A stretch of DNA of 64,000 nucleotides from Mycoplasma wenyonii str. Massachusetts (GCF_000277795.1 NC_018149.1:465160-529159); one strand, 5' to 3'. Positions 30,416 through 42,312 are shown, counted from the first letter of the stretch. The notes: a model not told the origin generated them from the sequence alone. Made by a program: numbers and translations.

Positions 30416-31435
30416 ATGAAGAGCATAATAACTCTTGGGCAAGCTCTTGTTGTTTTTGTTACAGGTATGGGTCCTTTAGTTTATTATTCACTTTCTGATG
30501 TTGCCCTTGCGGAGAGTAGAAAGTACAAGATTGAATATAAATTCGCGAATTTAACAGGAGAAAGTCAAGAAGATATCAAATCAAAAAAATATCAAGGAAT
30601 GCCTGATGAAAAAGTATGTATGGGGAGCAATAAACAATATGAAAGCGTATATGATATTCGCTTCAAAGATGGATCTTCTATAGAGGCCAACGGTTGGAAA
30701 GCTGTTGGATCGGGAGTAAGTATTAAAGAACCTTTTGAAGTATTGGAGAAAAAGAGTTATGTTTCGGAAGGCAAGTGGGTAGGAAGTAGATCAACAACCA
30801 ACCAATCCTTAGATTCAAAAATCAAAGAAAACTTGAGACTAGTTATTTATAGAGACGAGGGAGGTCAATTTGGAGCAATTTTAGTTGGAAGTGTTAAGAA
30901 CACTTGAGGGGAATACCGAAGTGACAATTTAGCTGAAAAGGTCGACAATACTAAGCTTTCTGAATTTAGAGAATTTATAAAGAAAGGAAATTTCGCCGTT
31001 AGAAGATCTGTAAAGGGTGTTTGAAGTAAGTTAAAAGGTGCTACAGATTGTGAAGAGGGGAGAGTTACAATTGCAAAACCTATTTACAAGAATTACGGAG
31101 TATTAGTTAAACAATGGAGCGACGATATAAGAAACACCACCAAAGATAAATATGAAGAAGGAATATTTAAGGACATTGTTATTTTGGACTGAATTGACTT
31201 TGGACTGAATGGGATTGTGGAGGAAAAAGGGGGATGAGTCAGTTCAGGCGATAAAGCTGTTGGAAGATGAGATTACTGAAGACCAAAGAGCATCAATAAA
31301 CCTTTTGAAGTTATTATTGACAAATTAGAAGACATGGCGATCAGTAAAGACGGTATATCAGATGGAAAGGGAAACAAAATATTATGAAGTGATCAATTCA
31401 AGCCAACTAAATGAGAAGTTAGTTTGGTTAAGTAA
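30416..31435 (+). CDS. Surface paralogue, array 2 gene 3
   Basis: 339 residues, ATG 30416 to TAA 31433-31435. Leader and first 100 residues nearly the same as gene 1 (MKSIITLGQALVVFVTGMGP, YQGMPDEKVCMGSN, KDGSSIEANGW). Then FEVLEKKSYVS, NLRLVIYRDEGGQFGAILVG, FAVRRSVKGVW, PIYKNYGVLVKQW and the gene 1 type 3' module. Gene 3 is thus a duplicate of gene 1 with scattered changes in surface-like loops. Seven bases after gene 2. No tract. Confidence 0.8.
31262..31435. repeat. 3' module repeat, array 2 gene 3 copy
   Basis: Partner of 29221-29394. Confidence 0.85.
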
Positions 31436-31450
31436 AAGAAGTAGATCTTT

Positions 31451-32494
31451 TTGAAAGGCGCGATAACCATCGGGCAAGTCGTCGTTGCAACTGGAGCTGG
31501 TGGCGTGCCTTTTTTACATTATGTTCTTTCTGATGGAATTTCGGGAGGGAACAGACAATATAAAGTAACACTGGAGTTTAAGGCTCTGGAGAGAGAAAAG
31601 GGTGATGGAAAGATGAGATATCAAGGGATGCCAATTATTAACAAGCTTTGCATGGGAAATGCCAGAGATTTTGAAAATGTATATGATGTAGTGTTCAATG
31701 GACCTAGCTTGAATTCTCGTGCAATAGGAAAGACAGCTAAGCATGGATATAGTATTAAGGAGCCTTTTGAAGTAATTGAAAAGTCAATCTTTGTTAGTGG
31801 TGGAAAAAAGAACTCAACTAGCTTTAATCACCGACAAAGACTTAGCGAAAAAATTAAAGAAAACTTACGACTAGTTGTTTATAAAGATATTTCTGGAAGT
31901 TTTGGAATGCTTTTGGTAGGAAGTGTTAATGACACTTGAAAGGAATATGGCTTGGATAATTTAGCAAGTCAAGTGGATGAAAGCAGTATTGAAAGATTCA
32001 AAGATGTTATAAAAGCAGGTAAGTTTGCTGTCAGAAGATCTTTGAAAGGGGTTTGAAGTCCATTAACAAGTAATACAGGAGGAAAGAAGTGTGAACATTC
32101 TCTTGCCAGCAAAGCCAACCCTATATATAAAAACTATGGTGTGTTGGTGGAAGAATGAAAGGAAGAGACAAAGAGTGCAGGTATAGATAAAGCGAAGGCG
32201 GGGATATTTGAGGGTGTAGTTGTATTAGATTGAGTAGATTTTGGATTTAACGCTGTAACAAAGGAAGAGGGAACATGAATAGGCCCAACCCTTAGTCAAG
32301 AATCTAGCTCACAAAGATTTAATGGTAGATGGGATTATTTAAGATTGCAAAATTCTGAAAAACCACTAGAAGTTATTGTTGGGAGATTGGAAGATATAGA
32401 AATTAATTCCGAGGGAATTAAGAATGGAAAAGGAGAAAAAATTACTTGAAGTAACAAATTTAGACCAACTATTATTGCAACACTAGAAAAATAA
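31451..32494 (+). CDS. Surface paralogue, array 2 gene 4 (mosaic)
   Basis: 347 residues from TTG 31451 to TAA 32492-32494. Leader ITIGQVVVATGAGGVPFLHY; middle like genes 1 and 3 (YSIKEPFEVIEKSIFVSGG, LSEKIKENLRLVVYKD, FAVRRSLKGVW, PIYKNYGVLVEEW), but the last 88 bases are those of gene 2. This mixture of body and tail from different neighbours is evidence of recombination inside the array. Function unknown. Confidence 0.8.
32407..32494. repeat. 3' module repeat, array 2 gene 4 copy
   Basis: Partner of 30321-30408, one base different. Confidence 0.92.
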
Positions 32495-32556
32495 GACTAC
32501 AAGTTTTTAAAAGAAAGCAAAAACTTAATTACATAAAATAAAAATCTATTTTTCCA

Positions 32557-33618
32557 TTGCCTCTCCCACTTACAAGTTTTTTTGGAAATTTTTTAGCACT
32601 AACTGGTGTTGGGGGTAGTTTTGCTTTGTATTTTGCGTTACCAAGTTTTACAGAAAGAAATAGGAATCATAGCTTAAGTTTGAATCTATGAACCAAATCA
32701 ACATCTCTTTCAGAAAGTTCCTTCAAAAAAGAAGATATTGATACTTGATCGGGTAGTAGATCTTTATATCAAGGAGTTAATGCTGAAAAAATTAAAGGAT
32801 TTTTTTCTAGATCAAATAGAAGTATCTACAAACTAACTCTTAAAAGTGAATGAATTACTGACTCTCGAGGCAATGCAAGCAACTCACAAATTAAAGGTGC
32901 TTTTGGGTTGACAAAGATCACTTGAACAAAAAATAGTGATAGTGAAAAAACAAACGAAGGAAAAATAGAAGAGGTAAAGATAGATGAAAACAATAGAGTT
33001 TGATTGATTGTTGTAAAAGGGAAAACATTAACATATCTAATTCCATCAGTGAGAGTTTCTGGCTGATGAAGTGATGAGAGACGTTGTAAATACAACTTAG
33101 ACAAAGACAGCTTGGGGATGTCAGTATTGGTGAATGGAGTTACAGATATAAAAGATTGAGTTAATAAAAATGATCGAAATAAGGAGTGGGATTCCAATCA
33201 AAACGAAAGACTCAAAGATTTAATGGCTAATGGATTTTCAATATTAAGAGGAAGAGATGCAGTTACTTGAGATGGAGAAAAAGAGCCGGGAAAAATGATA
33301 AGTGTATTTAAAAATGCTGGCAATTTAATTTATAAAAAGAGAGGGCAAGAGGCATACAAAAGCTGTTTAGAGGTAGAAAAGTACTTTCCCCTTGATTTGG
33401 TTGTGATTGGAGACCAATCTAAGATGAGTGATAATTATGAAAGAAGATGGCCTCTTCCAATCCAAAGAATTAGTGTTACTGACACTATTCAAGATGTAAT
33501 GGGAGTCAGATTGGATCAGGTAATTATTGATAACGAAGGAATATCAGATGGAAGGGGAAAGAAGATCAAATGAGATGAGAAATTTAAACCAACTATTACT
33601 CTAGAAATAAAAAAATAG
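32557..33618 (+). CDS. Surface paralogue linking arrays 1 and 2, array 2 gene 5
   Basis: 353 residues; the start is TTG 32557 (MPLPLTSFFGNFLALTGVGG), chosen because it precedes the hydrophobic segment and no ATG is near. Ends TAG 33616-33618. Blocks RNHSLSLNLW, VWLIVVKGKTLTYLIPSVRVS, SILRGRDAV, FPLDLVVIGDQSK and GVRLDQVIIDNEGISDGRG are those of array 1, while it sits at the end of array 2. It therefore ties the two families together. No tract. Confidence 0.78.
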
Positions 33619-33682
33619 TCTTCTAAAGTCCTAAAGAACTTACCATTTTAATTAGCGAAGTCAAACAACTGTATCTCTATAG

Positions 33683-35065
33683 TTGTTTAACCACAATATC
33701 TTAAGTCTTGAATCCCTCGCCCCTTATTCTAGGGAAGGGTATTATAACCCAGAACAACTACATCAAAGTTACTTAAAAACTAAGACTGCCTCTTTATCTT
33801 CTAGAGTCTGAAAGAAACTCCGTCAACTAAATAAGAAATATTTCTTAAATATCTGAGGGGTTTTATTTCTAGTTGCTGTATTTCTAAATCTCTTTTATCT
33901 TCAACCCCTAGAGTGAAGTAAATTCAGCTCTACTTTCCAGAAATCAAATAGCAAAGGCTCTTTTGAAGCCTTTGTAACAGTAATGGTATATGGAACCATT
34001 TTCTTTCTAATAAATGATGTGTTTTTGGGTAAATGAGCCTTCTCTATCTATATCTCCAGAACCAGAAAGCTAAGAGAGAAGATCTCTAAAGTAGAGTGAC
34101 TTAAGCTACTTTCTATCACTTTCTTTATTAGATCTATTACTCCCTTCTCTATTGGTTCAGAACCTTACATCATCTTTTGACTAAGAAAGAGAGGTATTTC
34201 ATTAAGACAAGCTTCAGCAATAGTTTCTAGCCTAACAGTTAGTTGACTATTAGCTCAAGCAATTATTACCTGACCTTCCTTTATTACCCTGCAAGCTCAA
34301 CACAACTTAGTAGATCCAACAAAAAAAGAACTTAAGTATTCCTGAATGGTTATTGCAGGATTAATAGTAGATATAGTCTCAACACTATTTGTATTTACTA
34401 TTAGTTACTGCAAAAGAGTACACTACGCTTTTGGATTAACAAGACTTAAGTTCAATCAAATATTTAAGATAAAGAGTTCAACAGCTCTTTCTAAGGCTGA
34501 ATTGAGACACAAATATTTAGATAATAAGAGCTTTAAGAAGGAATTTAAGAGAGTATTTTTCAATCAAACTACTATCAAGATACTTCTCCTATTCACAATT
34601 CAGAATATTCTGAATTATTCCTTATATGCCTTATTAGCTATCTTGATACTAGAAGGAGATCAACAAAACTTCCAAAGTTTCTTAAATAGCTTTCACATAA
34701 TTAATGTTTCTACCACCTCCAATAACTTCTTACCAACTCCAGGGTCTGAAGGAACAATTCAACTAACTATTACTAAGATGAATTCACTAGTTGGTCAAGG
34801 GGCCGCTGTTGCTGCTCAACCAGCCGCAAATAACCAAAATGACGCAAAAGAAGAATCCCTTAATAAAGTGATATTCCTGTGAAGATGGTTCCAAAAATAC
34901 AAACCTTTTTTGTGTAGTGTAGCCTTTATGACTATTTACTTCTTAGTCTTTAAGTGTAGGTTAGCTTTTATGAATAAAAAACTTAAAGAGGTAGGTCCTC
35001 ATAGGAATATTTCTCCCGAACTAAACGCTTGATATACTGTCAACGATTCCTTAGTTCTTCTATAG
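33683..35065 (+). CDS. Multi-pass membrane protein, UPF0104/MprF-like flippase domain
   Basis: 460 residues if begun at TTG 33683, the only standard codon before the first membrane segment; the start is uncertain because a CCCT-AGGG hairpin lies within the first 20 codons. At least six hydrophobic segments (WGVLFLVAVFLNLFYL; FVTVMVYGTIFFLI; ASAIVSSLTVSWLLAQAI; IAGLIVDIVSTLFVF; ILLLFTIQNILNYSLYALL; CSVAFMTIYFLVF). The phrases IGSEPYIIFWLRKRGIS and FLPTPGSEGTIQ are typical of the lysylphosphatidylglycerol synthase transmembrane (flippase-like) family. Probably lipid handling at the membrane. The 3' end overlaps the convergent gene 34983-35603 by 83 bases. Confidence 0.7.
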
Positions 35066-35603
35066 TTATCTTCGCTTTCCTACAGATCTCTTCGCTATCT
35101 AATTCTTCTATCTTTAACTTTCAGATAGTTGCATAGATCTTTTTCTTACTCTTTAAGAACTGACCTATCTCTTCGACCTTTTCCTTTATTTCCTTCTCAA
35201 CACAGACATCAAAAGATGTTTTTTCTTGTTTACATTGATTTGTTATGAATTGGTACCTGTCTGTTGAGGGGATACATTGTCAATTGAAGTATCTCTTGAT
35301 TTCTTTAATAGTCTCAAATCTAATTAGTTGAAATAAATAGTTTTTGAAAGATAATGCCTGCTCATTATCTAACTTATAGCTCTTAATTGCTCGCAGAAAG
35401 ACTAAAAATACATAACTTTCTACTTCTTCAAAATATCAATTGATTAAGTTAAAGAAAGTATTATTACTCAAGAATTTAGTGGCGTATTTGCAGGAAACTA
35501 GATAATACTTTTCTAGCAATAGATTGAATGCTACTTTATCTTGATTTAGTTGAACTTTCTCAATTGAATCTCTGACTAGAACTTCTTCTGAAGTAACTGT
35601 CAT
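34983..35603 (-). CDS. Sigma-factor-like protein (tentative)
   Basis: 206 residues, ATG 35601-35603 to TAA 34983-34985, three TGA=Trp. Residues 15-100 (FNLLLEKYYLVSCKYATKFL, then a run ending RFETIKEIKRYFN) have the spacing of sigma-70 region 2, and residues 165-206 (IEELDSEEICRKAKITIEEL, then RNRWQYIKRLVREKY) look like a region 4 helix-turn-helix. Mycoplasmas are known to have one divergent alternative sigma factor of this type. The match is by eye only. It follows secA by 39 bases and overlaps the flippase-like gene on the other strand. Confidence 0.45.
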
Positions 35604-35642
35604 ATGTGAGTATCATATGGTTTCAAATGGTCACTTTGAGTC

Positions 35643-38051
35643 TTAAATTTGTCTGGTATTTTTCTGCTCTTTTTCCAGACTTTTTCTTAACTTTTCAACA
35701 TACTCTTGTAACTCCGGCTTACAACTCTGAGAATTTAAGAGAAATATCTCTCTAATAATCCCACATCTACAGTTCTTTTGGAAGTCAATAAAGATCTCTT
35801 CCATTTTCTCAATAAATATATTTAGTGGTGATTTTTGCTCCATAGACTGAAGATTGATAGTAGTTCTTATCTTCTCTGAGTCATCAAGGTGTTGTTCTCA
35901 AAATAAGTCAATTTGTTCAATCATTATCTCTTTCAATAAACTGTTGATATCTATATTGACTAATCTAGCTCTCTTTAGCTCTCAGAAGTAAAAGAAGACA
36001 TTCTTTAAGAATTCTTCCTGTTCTTTAGGTTTCTTATTCTTAAAGTCAGACTCTCAGAATAAGTTTTCTATCTCAAAGAAATAAGTATTTAGGATATAGG
36101 CTAGATCAGCAGGTCTGTTAGATTTTTCTTTTAACTGACTTAAAAAGTCAGTCATTCAACTATTTATCTGCCTATCTATCATATTCAAGAAGACTTGTTC
36201 GTTTTCAGTTCCAAAGAGTATGAATTTTCTCTGGTTGTAGATAATGTCTTGTTGAATAGAAAGTACTTCACTGTATTCAATTAAGTTCTTTCTTGTATCA
36301 AAAGAAGAGTATTGAATTCTCTTTTGAAGAGAGTTAATTGTTCTAGATAAAAAAGAGCTCTCAAAGTGTTCTTCTTTTATCTTTTTGGAGAGTTTCTCAA
36401 ACTTATCAGCTCCAAATCTCTTAAAGATAGTGTCTTCTAGAGAGATAAAGAAAACTGTCTTTCCTGGATCTCCTTGTCTCCCAGATCTACCTCTCAGTTG
36501 ATCATCAACTCTCTTAGACTCATTCTTCTCGCAGGCAATTACATAAAGACCTCCTAACTCAACTACTTCTGGAGAGATCTTTATATCAACCCCTCTACCA
36601 GCAATATTGGTTGCAATAGTAACTGCATATTTTTGCCCAGCTCTTGCAATAATCTCTGCTTCTTTATAGTGATTTCTTGCATTCAAGATCTCACAAGGAA
36701 TTCCTTCTTGTAATAACAAAGAGTAAATGTGTTCTGACTCATCTACTGAACTAGTACCTACTAATAAAGGTTGTCCTCTTAAATAGTGGTGTTTGATCTC
36801 AGAGATAATTGCCTTTGTTTTAGCTACTTTATCTCTGAAAATCATGTCTGGCAAGTCAACTCTTCTAGCCTTTCTAAAGGTAGGGATTTGAACAACAATC
36901 ATGTTGTAGGTTTCAGAGAACTCTTTAGCCTCTGCAAAACCAGTACCAGATAAAGCTGCAATCTTCTTGTACTTTCTGAAGAAGGTTTGATATGTAATCT
37001 TTGCAGATACCTTGCTTTCATTCTCAATATCTAGATATTCTTTAGCTTGTATAGCTTGTTGTAATCCATAACTATAACTTCTATCTGCTAGTATTCTTCC
37101 AGTTCATTGGTCAATAAGTTTGATCTTGTCTTCGTGAACAATGTACTCTCTACCATTCTGTAAGACAAAGTTTGCACACAGAGCATTATGTATCTTATTA
37201 ATAATGATTGAGTTTTCTAGAGAATAGAGTCTCTCTATTTGTAGAAAATACTCTAGCTTTCTTACTCCTCTGCTATTTAAGATGACTGTTTTACTCTCTC
37301 AGTCAATCTTGTAATCTAGTTGATCTAGTTTTTTAACAGCTAGATCTATCTCTACATACTCTTTGTGAGCACTTCTAACTGGCTTAGAGATAATTAAGGG
37401 AGTTCCAGCTTCATCTATTAAGACTGAGTCTCCTTCATCTATGATTGCATAACTAAGTTCTGGTAGTACTATCTCATTCGGATTCTTAGCCATATTGTCT
37501 CTTAAGTAGTCAAAGACTAGCTCAGAGTTAGTTGTGTAAGTGACATCACACTTAAACATTTCTCTCTTTAAGCATTTAGTTAGACTAGTACTGTTAAAGC
37601 CAACAGATAGTCCTAAAAAGTTAAGAGTTTTTCTGCAGAATTCTGCATCTCTCTTAACTAAGTACTCATTAACAGTTACTATGTGTAGTCCTTTTTTTGC
37701 CAGAGCTAGTAGGTAAGCTGCTAGTACTATTACTAGAGTCTTTCCCTCTCCTGTTTTCATTTCCGCAAAGTTCCCTTCATAGATAATTAGTGCCCCTAAT
37801 AATTGAGTTCTGAAGGCAAATAAATTATGGGTTCTATAGGCGGCTTCTCTAACTACCGCTAAAGCCTCAGGAACCATATCTGAGAGAGACTCTCCTAGTT
37901 CTAGTCTTCTTAGGAAATACTTAGTTTTTAGCTTTAGTTGTTCATCTTCTATCTCTCTTAATTCATGTGCAAAGTCTTCTATTTGCAGTACTACAGCATT
38001 TAGCTTAGAAAGAATAGACTCTGAAGGACTTATTAAAGCCTTTAAATCCAT
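35643..38051 (-). CDS. secA: Preprotein translocase ATPase SecA
   Basis: 802 residues from ATG 38049-38051 to TAA 35643-35645, several TGA=Trp. Motor that drives proteins through SecYEG, needed here for the many secreted proteins. Walker A MKTGEGKT near residue 99, DEGDSVLIDEAGTPLI near 210, later GTSSVDESE, ATNIAGRGVDIKI and GRSGRQGDPG of the second ATPase domain. The C-terminal zinc-binding tail is absent; the end (SLEKEQKNTRQI) is short, as common in mycoplasmas. Confidence 0.96.
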
Positions 38052-38095
38052 TCCTTGAAGCTATACAGACTTATTTAAATTGTGAGTTGGTTGGT

Positions 38096-38278
38096 TTATT
38101 TTGCTTTACAAGCTGTTGTACAGGGAGATGAACAATCGCTTCCAGCCTCTTTACAGCAACAATCTTGAGCTTGCTGAGTTTTATTTTTTTCATTATTAAT
38201 GAAATAGTGATAAACAGCTAAGCCTGAAGGAGAACCTACAGAAACAAGAACTAAGTGATAAGTAAATCACTTTCCCAT
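38096..38278 (-). CDS. Small Cys-rich secreted/anchored peptide
   Basis: 60 residues, ATG 38276-38278 to TAA 38096-38098. A hydrophobic stretch (YHLVLVSVGSPSGLAVYHYF) is followed by a short tail with seven Cys (QDCCCKEAGSDCSSPCTTAC). Such Cys density is unusual in this window; metal binding or disulfide clustering is possible. It is 44 bases upstream of secA, same strand. No family recognised. Confidence 0.6.
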
Positions 38279-38303
38279 TTGCTATTAATTAAAGAATTTA
38301 TTA

Positions 38304-39684
38304 TTAGATGCTGTAGTTGGAACATTTAGTTCAGAAGGTATTCTTGTTCATTCAAGTAGGAATATCAATTACTTGAAGATAAGTATTTAGTCTTAGATAG
38401 TAGTTGTAGTCTTCTATTTCAATTAAACAGAGTCTTTTGTCAGGAACTTTATCACCAAATCAAGGTCTGATTATCTGGTCACAGACTTCTCTTCTGATTT
38501 TTTGAACTCTGTCGCTTAAATAACTTAAATCTCACCAGCTATATTCTTTTTCACACTTCTCATCTAGTAATGCTGTGTTTTTGAGATCGTCCATTTTGAG
38601 AAGTTCATCTTTTCCTAGACTTAGTTTTGTTTGTTCATGTCATCGAAACTTATTTCATTGTCTCGGGGCATAGTAATAAGTTCCGTCTGTTCAAGTAGTC
38701 TTAAGTACTTTCTTTACTTTTCCTCCGTTTTTGATTTTTCCTATGTGATCAGAGTTGCACTCCATAAAATATGTTCCTCTGTAAGTTGGATTGCCGGCTG
38801 TGCAGTCAAAGCCATACTCTTCTCCCAAGATTAAACCTAAGATCACATGTGCTATTTTCTTTTCTTTAAGTTGTTTGACTTTTCCTTGTTCAGGTCAAGC
38901 AAGCTGTTTTAAGTAGTTAAAGGCGGTTTCTTCTACATTACCCAGTAGCCTAACCATATTCAATTTAGAGTTATTGAATAATTGTCCATAGGATCAAGGA
39001 TTGTCTCTAAGCTCCTCTTCTGACTTATTCAACATCTCTTTAATTCTTGATAAGTCAAATTCCAACTCCACTTTCTTTCCATCTTTTGTTGTTCCAAATT
39101 GTTTAGCTCATCAGTTTCAGTCATGATAGAGTCCGAAGATATCTTCTTCTAACTCTCTAGATCTTTGAGATCAAAACTTTTGAAGACCAATTAGATCTTT
39201 TTGATCAAGATACTTTCCTGATTCTTTGATTTTTGGCCAGTAACTTACATTCTTGTATGAAGTTTTGACTTTCTCTATATCTTCTAACTCTTGTGTTACT
39301 TTTCTAGGACCAAATCAACTCATACTTCCACTAACCTTGACTCCACCATAAAGTTCTCTGGTGCTTTGAGAGTGTGCAGAGCTCTCAATGATTTTGTGAG
39401 GACCAGCATTATCTCATCCTTCAACAAATAAGAATTCTTGACCTACTCCCTCACTCTTTCAACGTCAGGATCCTAGAGTTGTCTTGCTTAAGTTATTAAC
39501 TTTTTGAGATACCTTTTGAGTTCTTTGTTTTTCTTTCTTTAGTTCCGATTTAGCTCCAAAAAGAATAGGATCATCTTTTGAATTGATTTGAATGCCCCCC
39601 CCCAAAGACATTAAATCAACCTCCTATTCCTCCACCTAAGCCACTAACAGCAACTAGTTCTAGTAATAATTTCTTCCAGATCAT
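38304..39684 (-). CDS. 460-residue surface family member, OFF (G9)
   Basis: ATG 39682-39684 reads MIWKKLLLELVAVSGLGGG, a leader shared by the three family members, then GGWFNVF and Gly-Gly-Gly from the tract. With G9 the frame then reaches a stop after about 22 codons. Removing one G restores IQINSKDDPILFGAKSELKK and a frame open to TAA 38304-38306, with TGA=Trp. The span exceeds a multiple of three by one base, which agrees. Conserved points with 40892 and 42313 are SYRW/LGSWR, VKGWD, FGPRK, LFKNPKL-type, DCT/DCSGGD and the end FWTKCSNY. Function unknown. Confidence 0.85.
39595..39603. repeat. Homopolymer C9 (G9 coding), gene OFF
   Basis: Disrupts 38304-39684; G8 would restore the frame. 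Confidence 0.92.
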
Positions 39685-39769
39685 TTAAATAAATTATTTG
39701 TATTTTGGAAAAAAATCATCAATATCGAGAAAATAAATATATTCACTACATATGGAGTTTTTTTAAAAA

Positions 39770-40294
39770 ATGTCTATATTAGCTGGAAAGCTAGCACTAT
39801 TAGTTCTTGTTCCAATGGTTGGTGCTGGAGTAGCTTATCCTATGACTACAAAACTTGGGGGGGGCGAAAATCAAATTGAACTAAAAACGATTGACAATTT
39901 TAAAAGAAATTGCTGAGTGTCGATTCAAGGGGATCAAGGAGAGGATAATAGTTTCAACAAAAGATTATTAGCTTGCTTAGAAAAGAAGAATTCTGAGAAG
40001 GTTAGGTTTTACTTTTATGACAAAGATAAATTAAGCAATTCTTTACCCAAAGAAGTAACAGAGGTTAAATATAACGGTATCTCTTCTTATAATCACTCAT
40101 TCACTATATCTTTGGTAGGTAACGAAGGTAATGAAACCATTAACACGCCTGCTTCAACTTGAAATTCTGTTTTTAATGGCAGTGTTGAGGGCGTTTGTAG
40201 GTTAGAAAGTGTAAAAACTCTTAGTGAGGAATTGAAAAGATTAAGTTGTAATAATTCAAGTTCTCAGACATTGGAAGAATTCAAGATTAATTAA
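39770..40294 (+). CDS. LLAC-family secreted protein, tract ON
   Basis: 174 residues, ATG 39770 to TAA 40292-40294. Leader MSILAGKLALLVLVPMVGAG, then TTKLGGGENQ with G8 in frame. NCWVSIQGDQG and FNKRLLACLEKK place it with the genes at 1-324 and 506-1053. Two TGA=Trp. Further Cys at GVCRLE and RLSCNNS. It is the only complete, intact member seen. Function unknown. Confidence 0.78.
39857..39864. repeat. Homopolymer G8, gene ON
   Basis: CTT GGG GGG GGC GAA in 39770-40294, about 30 codons from the start, right after the leader. Confidence 0.9.
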
Positions 40295-40303
40295 TACATA
40301 AAG

Positions 40304-40885
40304 TTGTTACTGGCAAAGATAGCTGGTGGATTTGGTGGGGTTGGAATTATCTCTTTAGCAGGAGTAACAGGGGCAAAATCCCTTATTTCTTATCCGAGTA
40401 GAGAGGTATTTTTAATTGCTGAAAGTCAAAGCGGAAACACTAAGTTATTTTGGGAGAAAAGGAAGGGAGAGGCGCCCCTCCCCGAACAGCCAAACACAAA
40501 TTTTGACTTAAAGGTAACTCATAACGGAAAAGAAATTACAGGCAAGTTTTTATTTTGTTTCCCGAAATCTGATAAAAATGAATATTACTTATTAAGGTGA
40601 GGGAATGGCTTAAATTCTTCTTGACGTTACAACTTATTCACAGTTAATGAAGAAGGGGCATCTATTCAATGTCAAGAGGACACTATTCAAAGAATGGGAG
40701 AAAAATGAACTAAATTAAGTTTCAAAATACTTCCAGAAAATGGAAATAATACTACAAAAGAAATTGATTTAAAGAATTGCACAAGTGCTCAAATTGATGA
40801 GTCCACTACTTTAAAAATGACTTGCAGTAGTGGAATAGATAATCACAAAAAAGTAGAAATTACTGCCCAACTAACAAAGATCTAG
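40304..40885 (+). CDS. Secreted protein, no tract
   Basis: 193 residues from TTG 40304 to TAG 40883-40885. Hydrophobic leader (MLLAKIAGGFGGVGIISLAG), then REVFLIAESQSGNTKLFWEK, DLKVTHNGKEITGKFLFCFP, and Cys at SIQCQED, KNCTSAQ, KMTCSSG. Layout (leader, small beta-rich body, paired Cys) resembles 39770-40294 nine bases upstream, suggesting one operon. No domain recognised. Confidence 0.7.
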
Positions 40886-40891
40886 TTTTTC

Positions 40892-42267
40892 TTAAATACC
40901 GTAGTTAGAACACTTAGTTCAGAAAGTATTTCTATTCATTCAAGCAGGAACTTGTAATACTTCTAAATATGTTTGCATTCTCAGATGATATGAGTAATCT
41001 TCAACTTCCATTAAGCACAATCTTTTATCTTGTACAAGATCTCCAAATCAGGGCCTAATTATTTGATCGCAAACTTCTCTTCTAATCTTTTTTGAACGAT
41101 CTCAAATTAAATCAGATCAGGCCTCTTCTTCACATTTTTCATCTAACAGCCCTGTTGTAGTAACTTGATCCATATTTAATATGTTGTTTTTATCTCTACT
41201 GGATAAACTTGCTTGATTAGATCACCTTGGCCCTTTTCCCTGTTCAGGGAATCTATATGCTCCAGAACTGTTAAAGGTAGTTTTTAAGACTTTTTTTACC
41301 TTTCATTCATTTCTATTTCACTCACATTCTTTGAAATATTTTCCCTTTAGAGAGCTATCTCCACCTGAGCAATCAAAACCTGTATCTAAACCACCTGTCA
41401 TAAGTGCAAAGATAGCTGGAAGGATATTCTTTTCTTTTAGGCTTTGTACAGATTTAGCGTTTGGTCAAGCAACCCTCTTTAAGTAATTGAAGGCTGTATC
41501 TTCTACATCTCCTATTAACCTAACTACAGCTAGTTTAGGGTTCTTAAATAATTGGCCATATGTTCAAGGTTTATCTCTCAAGTTTTCTTCACTCATATCC
41601 AAGATCTTCTTAAGTTGAGAGAGATCAAATTCCAGATCTACTCTTGTTCCATTTTTTGTTGTTCCAAACTTATCTGCTCATCAGTATCAACCATGATAGA
41701 AACCAAATATATCCTCTTCTAATCCTTTATCTCTGGTTGATCAAAACTTTTGTAATCCATCAAGATCCTCTTGAGTAATATACTTACCAGATTTCTGAAT
41801 TTCAGTTCAGTAATTTTTATTTTTAGTCTCAGCTAATTCTTGAACTTTTTCTAAGTTTTCTAACTCTAAACTAGTTTTTCTAGGTCCAAACCAACTTCCG
41901 CCAATGGATATTTTCTTTCCGCCCCATAACTCTCTCTTTCCTTGAGAATGTTGTTTGCTTGCAATTGTCTTATGTTGACCTGCTCTATCTCACCCTTTAA
42001 CAAAGAGAATATCTTCACTAACTCCTTCACTTTGTCATCTATAAACCCCTAAAGTGGTGTAGTCTAACTCTTTAACTAATCCTGATTTTTTCTTAATATC
42101 TTTGCTTGCAACTTGTTTGACCTTTAAGGCATTATCAGTTCCAAAAAGTAAAGAAGCTTTATCTTCTTTTACTTGTATTCCCCCCCCGAAGAGTTAATCC
42201 ATCCACCTATCCCACCCCCAAATCCTCCTATTGTTGCTACCTCTAATAGAAGTTTTCTCCAAAGCAT
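40892..42267 (-). CDS. 460-residue surface family member, OFF (G8, needs G9)
   Basis: ATG 42265-42267 starts MLWRKLLLEVATIGGFGGG, then GGWINSSGG. In the present G8 state the frame ends at EYK-stop a few codons after the tract. With G9 it reads GIQVKEDKASLLFGTDNALK and runs to TAA 40892-40894. The span is one base short of a multiple of three, as expected. VYRWQSEGVSEDILFVKGWD, GSWFGPRK, FDCSGGDSSLKGKYFKECE and FWTKCSNYGI align with the ON gene at 42313. Function unknown. Confidence 0.85.
42180..42187. repeat. Homopolymer C8 (G8 coding), gene OFF
   Basis: Disrupts 40892-42267. Because the run begins within a TCG codon, nine G would be the in-frame number. Confidence 0.9.
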
Positions 42268-42312
42268 AATTAAATATTTCAAAAATAATTTTGTTAATAC
42301 TCTATTAAATAA

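Noticed and set aside
33711-33740. CCCT/AGGG hairpin near the start of the flippase-like gene as a riboswitch
   Set aside because: Only a short stem shared with 23275-23302; no known riboswitch core is visible.
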